Source: CAWCUZ01 sp963798795
GTDB taxonomy: Bacteria; Acidobacteriota; Vicinamibacteria; Vicinamibacterales; SCN-69-37
Assembly (NCBI GenBank): GCA_963798795.1
Contig: CAWCUZ010000001.1
Location: 2,046,001 to 2,110,000, forward strand
Length of the DNA: 64,000 bases
Direction: 5' to 3'
Under the pieces are notes generated by a model. That model was not told the origin of the DNA and searched no databases. It saw nothing but the letters and a program-made list of their open reading frames with translations. Shown piece after piece: positions 41,772 to 49,074 of this stretch; within the stretch, counting starts at the first letter, position 1, and every line of letters starts with the position of its first letter. The position numbers and the translations under genes were made by a program.

Positions 41772-43030
41772 CCGACACGGCCTCTCCGCTTGCACGCGGA
41801 TCGTTCTGGCGCCGCGTACGCTTCTTCGCCCTCCTGACCATCCTGGTCCTGCTCGTCGTCTATGTGGGGCTGGACTGGTGGTCGGGCCGGAGGCTGGATG
41901 CGACGATCGTGCACTTCGAGCAGCGGTACGGACCGCTGCCCGGTTCGGTCGGCGCGCCGTCCGTGCCGCCGGCCGACAATCGCGCCCGGCTCGTGCGGGC
42001 CGCCGCCGCGCTCGTCAACGCACCCTCGGACCAGCAGTTCAGCGCCATGTCCCGGCTCGGCCGAACAGATTCGGTTGGCGTCATCGATGACGACCTTCGC
42101 GGGTTCGTGGACAGCAACGAGCAGGCGATCGGTCTTCTTGCCGGCCTCGCGTCGCGCCATCTCTCAAGCTGGGAGGTGGACTACGGGTCGGGCGGTGACG
42201 TGCCGTTTCTCGACATTCGCAATCTGGGCAGCGCGCTCTACCTCAGCGCGCTGATCGACTTGTCGGACGGGCGCCCCGACGACGCCGTGTCGCGGGCAGG
42301 CCTGGGTCTCGACGTGGCCAGCTCGCTCGGGAACGAGCCGGCGCTCATCGCGCAACTCATCCGGATCGCCATTGGACTCCAGGCGCTCGACGCCACGCAG
42401 CGGGTACTGGTCGCCGCCGAACCGTCCCGAGCCGCGCTCGAAGAGCTCGCCGAGCGGCTGAAGGCGTGCGGCGAGCCGGATCCGATTCGGATGGGGCTGC
42501 TCGGCGAGGCCTGGGGATGGGACCTTTCCCTGGCACGCGCGGAACGCGGACGTTCGTCGGGCGGGAGCGTGTTCGGGCTGTTGGCTGGTCCGTTCGGCAG
42601 GCTGGCTCGCCCGCTGGTCCGCGACGTCCGGACTCGTCACCTCGCGCTGATGGAGAGCCTTCTCGACCTGGAGGCCGCTCCTCGGCCGCGTCCGGCGCCC
42701 GCGGCGTTGCCGCAGCCGCGCTGGTGGTCCCCGGGCGACCGGATGGCCGGCTCCGCGACACGCGGCCTGATGCGCTCGATCGAAACCGGAGACGACTTCG
42801 CCGCGGCCGTCGCGGCTGCCCGAACGGTCGTCGCGCTTCGGCGCTACCGGCTCGATCGCGGCGCCTATCCGGACGACCTGACGGCGCTCGTGCCGGCGTA
42901 CCTCGATGCGCTGCCGATCAATCCATGGACCGGCCAGCCGCCGGTGTATGCGCGGCAGGGCGCCGGATTCTCGGTGCGCGCCGGACGCGGACGCCTGCGT
43001 CCGGTGGCCGAGTGGGTCGTGTCCAGGTAG
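41768..43030 (+). CDS. Membrane-anchored protein of unknown function, pseudopilin-like C-terminus
   Basis: 420 residues from ATG 41768 (ATGA overlap). One membrane helix at about 17-37 (RFFALLTILVLLVVYVGLDW), then a large helical outside domain. The last 60 residues (YRLDRGAYPDDLTALVPAYL, DALPINPWTGQPPVYAR) copy the end of type II secretion pseudopilins (GspG), a segment often found at the end of unrelated acidobacterial and planctomycete proteins. Likely the output or sensor partner of the ECF sigma operon. Function not recognised. Confidence 0.7.
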   Translation: MTDTASPLARGSFWRRVRFFALLTILVLLVVYVGLDWWSGRRLDATIVHFEQRYGPLPGSVGAPSVPPADNRARLVRAAAALVNAPSDQQFSAMSRLGRTDSVGVIDDDLRGFVDSNEQAIGLLAGLASRHLSSWEVDYGSGGDVPFLDIRNLGSALYLSALIDLSDGRPDDAVSRAGLGLDVASSLGNEPALIAQLIRIAIGLQALDATQRVLVAAEPSRAALEELAERLKACGEPDPIRMGLLGEAWGWDLSLARAERGRSSGGSVFGLLAGPFGRLARPLVRDVRTRHLALMESLLDLEAAPRPRPAPAALPQPRWWSPGDRMAGSATRGLMRSIETGDDFAAAVAAARTVVALRRYRLDRGAYPDDLTALVPAYLDALPINPWTGQPPVYARQGAGFSVRAGRGRLRPVAEWVVSR

Positions 43031-43136
43031 AACGCGCGGGCCATCACATGAACATGGCGAGCGAGCCATGCGAGCGAGCCGCGCGAACGGAGCGGGGATC
43101 ACGGAGCCCCGCGAGTGAGCGCGTAAGGGGGTCCGC

Positions 43137-43151
43137 GGGGGCGTAGCCCCC
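43137..43151. terminator. G/C hairpin in the gap after the sigma operon, terminator-like without U-tract
   Basis: GGGGGC-GTA-GCCCCC is a perfect 6-base stem with a 3-base loop between the convergent ends of the sigma operon and the acetyltransferase gene. The 43031-43136 stretch before it is low-complexity (GCGAGCGAGCC-type) and holds no gene. Confidence 0.45.
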
Positions 43152-43174
43152 CGGATCTTCTATGAAGCCCCGCT

Positions 43175-43627
43175 TCAGACCCGCGGAATCGGGTGTCTGC
43201 GCAGATACGCCCTCACGAACGGACACACCGCGACGACGCGCAGGCCCTCGGCGTGAGCCTGCGCGAGGCCCGCGCGCGCCAGCGCGTCGGCCAGGTGTCT
43301 GCCACGCAGTTGTTCCGGCACTTCCGTGTGCACGAGCACGAGCGCGTCGGGCCTTCGCTCGTAGTCGAGAAACGCCGTGTGGCCGTCGACGGTGAGCTCG
43401 AAGCGGTTCGCGTCGCGGTGGTCGGTGACGTCCGGGCGCGGCGACGCCGGCTCGATCTTGCTGCCGGTGGCGACGGTGTTGGCCGGCGGGTCGCTGGCGG
43501 GGAACGTCTCGTCGAGCGTTTCGTCGAGCTTCCGCTCGCGCGCGCGGGCCTCGTCGGCGGGGCGGTCTGGATTCCGCGGCGGCCCTGGCGTTCCCGGACT
43601 CATGGCCATGGGAGAATTCTGGATCAT
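43175..43627 (-). CDS. GNAT-like N-acetyltransferase of the YidJ type
   Basis: About 150 residues. The C-terminal half is the small acetyltransferase fold (GCN5-related, PF14542 type): FELTVDGHTAFLDYERRPDA, LVLVHTEVPEQLRGRHLADA, LARAGLAQAHAEGLRVVAVC and PFVRAYLRRHP. The N-terminal 65 residues are charged and probably disordered (ARERKLDETLDETFPASDPP). The start is uncertain: ATG 43627 has a purine-rich stretch before it; 43609 and 43603 are alternatives. Confidence 0.75.
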   Translation of the reverse strand: MIQNSPMAMSPGTPGPPRNPDRPADEARARERKLDETLDETFPASDPPANTVATGSKIEPASPRPDVTDHRDANRFELTVDGHTAFLDYERRPDALVLVHTEVPEQLRGRHLADALARAGLAQAHAEGLRVVAVCPFVRAYLRRHPIPRV

Positions 43628-43675
43628 CGCTCTTCTGCAGGACGCCCTCGCTCGCCGAATCGCCGGCTCCACTCC

Positions 43676-43694
43676 CTATTTGACATTCGAATAG
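43676..43694 (+). promoter_or_regulatory. Possible PadR operator
   Basis: CTATT (43676-43680) and AATAG (43690-43694) form an inverted repeat 22 bases before the PadR start at 43717, in an AT-richer patch. Confidence 0.4.
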
Positions 43695-43716
43695 ACGAGT
43701 GCTCCGTTCCGTTCGA

Positions 43717-44070
43717 ATGACCAATAGGACTGCGCCCTCGAAGGCCGACGTCCTGCAGGGCACCCTGGACATCATGATCCTGCAGACGATTGCCACGTTG
43801 GGCCCGTCGCACGGGTACGTCGTGGCGGCTCGGATCGCGCAGGTGTCAGAGGGCCGCGTTCAGATCAACATGGGCACGCTGTACCCGGGCCTGATGCGCC
43901 TCAAGCAGCGGGGGTTTCTGCGCGGCACGTGGGGCATCACGGAGAACAACCGGAAAGCGCGGTTCTACGACCTCACCCCGGCCGGGAGAAAGCAGCTGGC
44001 CGTCGAGAAGCGCGAGTGGGATCGAACCGTCGCCATGATGCAGGCGATGCTCCGCGAGCCGAGCCGATGA
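43717..44070 (+). CDS. PadR-family transcriptional regulator
   Basis: 117 residues from ATG 43717 (MTNRTAPSKADVLQGTLDIM). LQTIATLGPSHGYVVAARIA, LYPGLMRLKQRGFLRGTWGI and NNRKARFYDLTPAGRKQL are typical; it is longer at the N-terminus than the copy at 18206. A GTG at 43699 is an alternative start. It overlaps the start of an ADOP remnant, so its natural partner has been lost. Confidence 0.88.
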   Translation: MTNRTAPSKADVLQGTLDIMILQTIATLGPSHGYVVAARIAQVSEGRVQINMGTLYPGLMRLKQRGFLRGTWGITENNRKARFYDLTPAGRKQLAVEKREWDRTVAMMQAMLREPSR

Positions 44071-44483
44071 TGACCATCCGCGAGTGGTACTGGCTGCTTC
44101 ATTTCAGCGGCGAGCCTCGGGTCCTCGGGACCGTCGTCGACGTCATCGACCCGCGCCTGCCCGAGCCAATGCACGCGACGATCGTTGGCGTGGCCGAACG
44201 GGACTTTGCCGGCGTCATGGCCGCCCATCCGGCGGAGGTCTGGCTGTCGCTTGGCGCGCTGCCACTTTCGATGCGTTCAAAGGCCGGATTCGCGCTGATG
44301 GCGCGGCTCGAGGCCGGCGTCTCGATCGCGCAGGCGCAGGCCAGCGTGCGCGTGCTCGACCAGCCAAGGATCGACGACTTCGCGGTGCACGATCCCCAGT
44401 GGCGGCAGGTCAAGACCAACGTCGCGTCAGCGCGTACGGGACTCTCGGGCCTGATTTCGACGTTCTGGGATCCGACCAAGTGA
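44067..44483 (+). pseudogene. ADOP permease remnant
   Basis: Starts MMTIREWYWLLH, the standard ADOP opening, then jumps to the periplasmic MacB-like part (VIDPRLPEPMHATIVGVAER, ARLEAGVSIAQAQASVRVLD) and stops after about 138 residues. The usual N-terminal domain, first membrane helix and everything after the first periplasmic domain are missing; the family is about 800-900 residues. The TGA belongs to the REP-like element that follows. Confidence 0.8.
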
Positions 44484-44538
44484 CACCAAATGTGCCCAAT
44501 TCTGAGGGGGAGGGGGCACAAAATTGGGCACAGTTCTT
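44481..44538. repeat. Left copy of an inverted-repeat element (also at 51659-51716)
   Basis: The element contains TGTGCCCAATT and AATTGGGCACA as inverted arms around a G-rich centre (GGGGGAGGGGGCACA), and starts TGACACCAAATGTGCCCA. A second copy in the same orientation lies 7.2 kb away with a few differences in the centre. Confidence 0.8.
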
Positions 44539-44610
44539 CGGCGAGCCTGAGGGCCGACTGAAGGGTTGGATCCCGGCGGCAATGTCCCGTGAAATACACT
44601 GCCGCCGAAG

Positions 44611-45066
44611 ATGACGAAGAAGAACAAGACAGGGACCTCGGCGCACACAGCGAACGCCACGACGCGAGGCGGCCGCCCCCGTACCCGCGAATGGGTTTTG
44701 GCCAGGGTGCCGACCGACCTGCGGCAGCAGGTCGATCGCTGGGCGAACGAGTGGCTGAGGACGAAGTTCGGTCGGCTACTCGAGCTTCGCGCCGCGGATC
44801 CGGGCCCGTTCAACTATCCGGTTGAAGTGTTCTCCGAGTGGCGCGGGAAAGCGTTCTACCTCTGCGTGCGCTACCGTACGGGCAAGGGAAGGCCACAGGG
44901 CGAGTTCGTGGTCCGCAGCACGCGTCTGACGATGACCGGGTTCGGCCGATTCGAGCTCGCGTACTTTCGGCACACCGAGCGGTGGTTCACGGTGTATCGG
45001 GGGCTGACGGCCACGGAATGCTTCAGGGAGATCGAGGGGAATGAGATCTTCTGGCCGGTGATGTGA
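44611..45066 (+). CDS. Conserved-looking hypothetical protein
   Basis: 151 residues. The basic N-terminus (TTRGGRPRTREWVLARVPTD) is followed by WANEWLRTKFGRLLELRAAD and an all-beta-looking C-terminal half with many aromatics (RFELAYFRHTERWFTVYRGL). No family recognised. It is the first intact gene to the right of the 44481 repeat and is convergent with the HNH gene. Confidence 0.6.
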   Translation: MTKKNKTGTSAHTANATTRGGRPRTREWVLARVPTDLRQQVDRWANEWLRTKFGRLLELRAADPGPFNYPVEVFSEWRGKAFYLCVRYRTGKGRPQGEFVVRSTRLTMTGFGRFELAYFRHTERWFTVYRGLTATECFREIEGNEIFWPVM

Positions 45067-45080
45067 GGCGTACGGATTGG

Positions 45081-46013
45081 CTACCCGCCCCGCGCCCGCT
45101 TGAACACGTTGACACGGTGGTATTCGAGAAACGCCTGCTGATCGCGTGTGAACGCGCCCACACGCGTGCCGGCGTTGATGCCCCACTTCCCCAGCAGATC
45201 CGTGCGGACCTCTGGCACGACCACAAGTTGTTCGGATGGAGAGAAGCTGATGTAGCCCTGGTCGAACAAGTGGTCAATGTGGGGTGACAGCAGCAGGCCG
45301 TTCTGGCCCTTGAGGCGCTCATCGTTCGACGCGTCGCGCCACGGCTTGATGTGGCTGGCGCGCAGGTGCTTCGGGTCGGTGACATGCGTCACGCGGCAGC
45401 CTTCCTCCACGAGCATCACGTTCGCACGAAACACGCCCTGGCCACGTCTCGCCTTGACGAGTTGTTCTCTGAATGTCGGGCCGAAATCGGCGTCGGGCTC
45501 TGGTCCGGTCTCTTCCACATCCGGCGTACTTGGAAACCCCGTGAGGGCCGCCAGCGCGTCAAAGTACGGCTGACCGATCACCTCGATCACCGCCGCCGCC
45601 ATCAACTCGGGTACTGCGGCGAGATACACGGACTGCAGGCCGTCGCCATCGGACTGAAGCGGCGAGTACTTGGCCGGCAGAAACGGCCGCAGCGCCGCGA
45701 TGTGATCCTTGGGGCGGACCGGATCCTCGAAGGTGGCGTAGTAGACCGGAACGAACCAGCCTTCCTTCGACCAGTTCAAGCCAGCGCCGCCGAAGTCCGG
45801 CTTGGGCGCCGTCTGGGCGGTGCCGGTCACGACACCGACGGCCTTGATGCGCGTGTCGCAGAACGAGAAGACGACGTCGCCGGGGACGGCGAGGCGCATG
45901 TTCTCGTAGAACTGGTTGCGCGCGCCATTGGCGTTGGTCTTGGGCGACCACATGAAGTTGCCCCGGACCTCCGCGCGATACGTCTGGTTCTGGTTGACCC
46001 ACCAGTAGCGCAT
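45081..46013 (-). CDS. HNH endonuclease with PUA/EVE-like N-terminal domain
   Basis: 310 residues from ATG 46013 (MRYWWVNQNQTYRAEVRGNF), after AGAGGCGCCC. Residues 1-140 have the look of EVE/PUA-type domains that read modified bases (YWWVNQNQTY, GDVVFSFCDTRIKAVGVVTG, WFVPVYYATF). The C-terminal part is an HNH_2 nuclease: CRVTHVTDPKHLRASHIKPW, NGLLLSPHIDHLFDQGYISF. Such proteins are candidate type IV (modification-dependent) restriction enzymes. No methylase is adjacent, which agrees with that role (inference). Confidence 0.85.
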   Translation of the reverse strand: MRYWWVNQNQTYRAEVRGNFMWSPKTNANGARNQFYENMRLAVPGDVVFSFCDTRIKAVGVVTGTAQTAPKPDFGGAGLNWSKEGWFVPVYYATFEDPVRPKDHIAALRPFLPAKYSPLQSDGDGLQSVYLAAVPELMAAAVIEVIGQPYFDALAALTGFPSTPDVEETGPEPDADFGPTFREQLVKARRGQGVFRANVMLVEEGCRVTHVTDPKHLRASHIKPWRDASNDERLKGQNGLLLSPHIDHLFDQGYISFSPSEQLVVVPEVRTDLLGKWGINAGTRVGAFTRDQQAFLEYHRVNVFKRARGG

Positions 46014-46085
46014 GGGCGCCTCTGACGGAGCCAGTGTAACCATTCAGCCACGTCGTGGTCGAAGTTTCACGTGGCGCCCGCCGAG

Positions 46086-46514
46086 TCAACGGCCCGTGGG
46101 GCTCTTGGGCTGGTCGCCCTCCCGATCGAGCTGTTCAAGGAATGAGCGGGGAGAGACGATGCTGATGTTCTGGTACGAACCCAGGACGAGCAGATCCTGA
46201 TCCCCCGTCACAATGGCGTCCGCTCCAGCGGCGACGGCCGTCGCCAGAACGACGTCGTCCGTTTCGTCCCGGCAGACCCGGGCCGGCAAAGGCCTCGGCT
46301 CAGCGACCTGGATCGACGCACGGAAGAGATCGAGGAACGCGGCTACCGACAGCGTGATGTCGAACTTCTCGCGAAGCGTGGTTTCGAGCTCGTGCAGTAA
46401 CGCCTCTGACGTCGCGAGGACCCGCAGGCGGATCGTTCGATGCACCAGCTCGCGGCACAGGCCGTTGGCCACGAGAGCCGCGACCACGATGTTCGTGTCG
46501 AGGACGACAATCAC
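46086..46514 (-). CDS. PIN-family toxin
   Basis: 142 residues: VVLDTNIVVAALVANG (Asp), SEALLHELETTLREKF (Glu), RDETDDVVLATAVAAGADAIVTGDQDLL (third and fourth acidic residues). This is the PIN_3/'putative toxin-antitoxin, PIN family' type. ATGA overlap with the RHH antitoxin at 46511. Confidence 0.88.
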   Translation of the reverse strand: MIVVLDTNIVVAALVANGLCRELVHRTIRLRVLATSEALLHELETTLREKFDITLSVAAFLDLFRASIQVAEPRPLPARVCRDETDDVVLATAVAAGADAIVTGDQDLLVLGSYQNISIVSPRSFLEQLDREGDQPKSPTGR

Positions 46515-46729
46515 GAGACGATCTTGAACACGTCCTCGTCGGTGTAGATCCCCTTGGCTCGGGCCAGCGGCACCAGGTCCGCGCGCGCGACCTCCAAGGC
46601 GCCCGCCAGCTGCTCGGCCTCGAGCGCGCGGCGGACGTACTGGCTGACCGTCAGGTTCTCCGCCCTGGCGCGCTTCTCCAGCTTGCGGCGCGTGCCCTTG
46701 GGCACGCGAATGGTGAGCACCTCGTCCAT
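46511..46729 (-). CDS. Ribbon-helix-helix antitoxin
   Basis: 72 residues from ATG 46729 (MDEVLTIRVPKGTRRKLEKR, LTVSQYVRRALEAEQ): ribbon-helix-helix followed by the toxin-binding tail (LARAKGIYTDEDVFKIVS). A longer frame begins at 46750 but would consist of the operator itself. The perfect dyad directly upstream leaves no room for a normal ribosome-binding site, so leaderless or reinitiated translation is possible. Confidence 0.85.
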   Translation of the reverse strand: MDEVLTIRVPKGTRRKLEKRARAENLTVSQYVRRALEAEQLAGALEVARADLVPLARAKGIYTDEDVFKIVS

Positions 46730-46750
46730 GTGTATGACTGTGTCATACAC
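46730..46750 (-). promoter_or_regulatory. Operator of the RHH-PIN pair
   Basis: GTGTATGAC and GTCATACAC are perfect 9-base arms around TGT, directly adjoining the antitoxin ATG. A typical RHH antitoxin autoregulatory site. Confidence 0.8.
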
Positions 46751-46860
46751 GCTAAAGTGGCGTCAACGCGGACCGGCGGCTGGTCGGCTCCTCAGCCTCA
46801 CCTTGCCGCGCGCCTCGATGGATGGGTCAGGCCGCAATAGGAAGTCATCGCGGCGGTCGA

Positions 46861-47185
46861 TCATCGGGTAGATCGACCCCGCTGCAGCTTGTCACTGAAG
46901 TGCCGCGAGACACGACCGTGCAGAGCCGAACACGCCTCGTGCGAGTAACGGAGCAGGACCGCACCGACGAGGCTGTACGTTTGGTAGGAACCGCCGTCCC
47001 ACAGGGATACCGGAGTCGGGCTGTCGTCGAGCAAGAAGTGTGAGACGACACCTCGTCTCCACTTGGACCTCGACGAACTGAAGCCAGTCGCCTGCACCTT
47101 CGCGAACCAAGTCGAAGAACGCGGCCCGACGCCCACCATGATGCAGGAAGATCGTCAGGCGCTCATCGTTGACCGCCCCTGTGCC
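46861..47185 (-). pseudogene. Coding remnant left of the IS3 element, possibly the 3' end of the TIR gene
   Basis: Minus-strand segments with protein-like composition: NDERLTIFLHHGGRRAAFFD and LVREGAGDWLQFVEVQV in one frame, then SPTPVSLWDGGSYQTYSLVG and VLLRYSHEACSALHGRVSRH in another, ending at 46861. It lies directly against the left end of the truncated IS3 element, whose right side is bordered by the 5' part of a TIR gene on the same strand. Whether both belong to one gene cannot be told. The rest of 46751-47194 shows nothing. Confidence 0.4.
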
Positions 47186-47245
47186 AATAATGCGTGAGAC
47201 AACCTCGCCGTGGAGATTAGTGTAGGGGCGAGGAGGGTTCGATGG

Positions 47246-47734
47246 ATGGAACGCATGCTCGCAGTAGCCGAGATCGACGTGCCGGCGGGGCCGGACGCGG
47301 AGGGAGCCCGAAGGGCGACCGGAGTGGCCGGCTCCGCCGGCACGTCACGCACGACCGCACCCGATCCTGAAGTGCCGGCCAAGGTCCAGCGCCGACAATT
47401 CACCGCCGAGTACCGACGGCGCATCCTCAAGGAAGCCGATGCGTGTAAGAAGCACGGCGCGCTGGGCGCGCTGCTCCGTCGCGAAGGGTTATACAGCTCG
47501 CACTTGGTGAACTGGCGGCGCCAGCGTGACCAGGGCGAGCTTGTCGCTGGGCGTGCGCGCAAGCGGGGACCGGTGCCCAAGCCAGTCGACCCGAAGATGC
47601 GGCAACTCGAAGTCGAGAATCGCCGCCTGCAGCGCAAGCTCGCGCGGGCCGAGACGATCATCACCCTCCAAAAAAAAGTTGCCGAGATCCTGGGGATCCC
47701 CCTGAAACCCCTCGACATCGACGAGCCCGACTGA
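47246..47734 (+). CDS. IS3-family transposase OrfA
   Basis: 162 residues from ATG 47246 (AGGAGG nine bases before). Helix-turn-helix part RRQFTAEYRRRILKEADACK and EGLYSSHLVNWRRQ, then a leucine-zipper region (LEVENRRLQRKLARAETIIT). A run of eight A (about 47670-47677) precedes the end, as in the other copy; in many IS3 elements such runs allow frameshifting between orfA and orfB. The stop overlaps the orfB start as TGATG. Confidence 0.9.
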   Translation: MERMLAVAEIDVPAGPDAEGARRATGVAGSAGTSRTTAPDPEVPAKVQRRQFTAEYRRRILKEADACKKHGALGALLRREGLYSSHLVNWRRQRDQGELVAGRARKRGPVPKPVDPKMRQLEVENRRLQRKLARAETIITLQKKVAEILGIPLKPLDIDEPD

Positions 47735-48490
47735 TGGTCGCGCTCGAAGCGGTCACCGTCACGGGCGAGACGTCGGCGCTGTGCGCCAGCATCGGCCTCG
47801 CGCGCGCGACGCTCTATCGGCGTCGACAGCCTGCCCGGCCGTCGACGCCGACCGTCCGCGCGGCTTCGTCGCGTGCGCTGGTCCCCGCCGAACGCCAGGC
47901 CGTCCTCGATGTCCTGCACAGCGAGCGCTTTGTCGATCATTCGCCGGCGGAAGTCCAGGCCACGCTGCTCGAGGAGCAGACCTACCTCTGCTCGACGCGG
48001 ACCATGGATCGCATCCTCGACGCCGCACAGGAGGTCCGGGAACGGCGCGATCAGGCGCGACATCCGGCCTATGCGAAGCCGGAGCTGGTGGCGACGGCGC
48101 CGAATCAGATTTGGTCCTGGGACATCACGAAGCTGAAGGGGCCGATCCCCTACCTCTACTACTCGCTGTATGTGATCCTCGATCTGTTCAGTCGGTACGT
48201 CGTGGGCTGGATGGTCGCGGCAGAGGACAACGCCCGCCTGGCGCAGCGCCTGATCGAGGCGACCTGTCTCAAGCAAGGGATCGGCCCGCACCAGCTCACG
48301 ATTCACGCGGACCGCGGCGTCCCGATGCGCAGCAAGCTCGTCGCGGAGCTCTTCACCGACCTCTGCATTGGGGCCAGTCATTCGCGGCCGCGGGTGAGCA
48401 ACGACACCCCCTTTTCCGAAGCGCAATTCCTGACCTTCAAGTATCGGCCAGACTTTCCCGACCGATTCGGATCGCTCGAACACGGCCGCA
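47734..48490 (+). pseudogene. IS3-family transposase OrfB, C-terminally truncated
   Basis: From ATG 47734. DDE integrase core: WSWDITKLKGPIPYLYYSLY (first Asp), HADRGVPMRSKLVAELF (second Asp), NDTPFSEAQFLTFKYRPDFP (Glu). The usual last 60-70 residues (RWYNxxHRHS-type) are absent; the frame runs on through the TIR antisense and beyond to 49302 with unrelated residues. Probably inactive. Confidence 0.85.
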
Positions 48491-48804
48491 GCATCACGGG
48501 CGAGCGCCAGCGCGAGGGTTCTCTCGTTGACGGGGTTTGGCTTGTGCAAGGAGTGCCGCGACAGGAGCCCCAGCATCCGGAATGTCCGGAACTTGATCGC
48601 ATCGTCGATGTGTTCAGGGAATCTCTCGCCGCCCAACATCTTGAAGCGGTCGCACCAGACGCGATAGCCGGCGGCGGTCAGTCGCAGCGTCAGCCAGTCT
48701 GCAACGACGCGATCTTCCCAGGCATAGCTGATGAAGATGTGGTCGGCGGTCACGGACCGCGGACTCGTGGGCGCGGCCTCGATCGGGGCGTTTCGTGGTT
48801 TCAT
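48490..48804 (-). pseudogene. TIR-domain protein, 5' fragment cut by the IS3 element
   Basis: About 105 residues from ATG 48804: DHIFISYAWEDRVVADWLTL, RLTAAGYRVWCDRFKMLGGE and LHKPNPVNERTLALALARD are a standard bacterial TIR domain start. The frame continues artificially through the antisense of the transposase. Bacterial TIR proteins often act as NAD+-consuming defence effectors; this one has lost its C-terminal part. Confidence 0.8.
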
Positions 48805-48973
48805 CGCTATGCGCCGACTAGGTTAGCACCGGGCCCCCGGGGCAGTGCATTCGCTCGCGGAGCGCCTAACCCTGAGCTGCCTAACGGAACAAGCCGGGTC
48901 GCCGCGCTCAGGTGCGCCTCGGCCTCTGGGCCTCGAAGTCCACTGATCCGAAGCTGGAGTGCCATGAATGCAT

Positions 48974-49060
48974 GTTGTTCCGCGTTGTTCCAGATCGCTA
49001 GACATGACAAGGCCATGGACCGTATGATTGCCACCGCATCAGGGAACAACGCGGAACAAC
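48974..49060 (+). promoter_or_regulatory. Inverted repeats of a GTTGTTCC element before the GTPase gene
   Basis: 48974-48991 is GTTGTTCC-GC-GTTGTTCC and 49043-49060 is its exact reverse complement. Thus four GTTGTTCC half-sites lie as two direct-repeat pairs in inverted arrangement, 15 bases before the ATG at 49075. Likely operator or binding array. The 48805-48973 stretch shows nothing else. Confidence 0.6.
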
Positions 49061-49074
49061 GAGGAGCGAGCGCA

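Larger units (their letters stand above)
47195..48490 (+). mobile_element. IS3-family insertion sequence, 3'-truncated
   Basis: Left end TGAGACAA at 47195, similar to the left end of the second IS copy (TGAGACAC at 58734) and followed by the related AGATTAGTGTAGGG stretch. It contains orfA and orfB. orfB loses homology after PDFPDRFGSLEHGR, where the sequence switches to the antisense of a TIR gene; the right inverted repeat is missing. Confidence 0.85.

Noticed and set aside
43031..43174. Small gene between the sigma operon and the acetyltransferase
   Set aside because: The short frames are made of GCGAGC-type low-complexity sequence without a ribosome-binding site.
47155..48804. 549-residue minus-strand frame taken as one TIR protein
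   Set aside because: Only the first 105 residues are TIR; the remainder is the antisense of the IS3 transposase.
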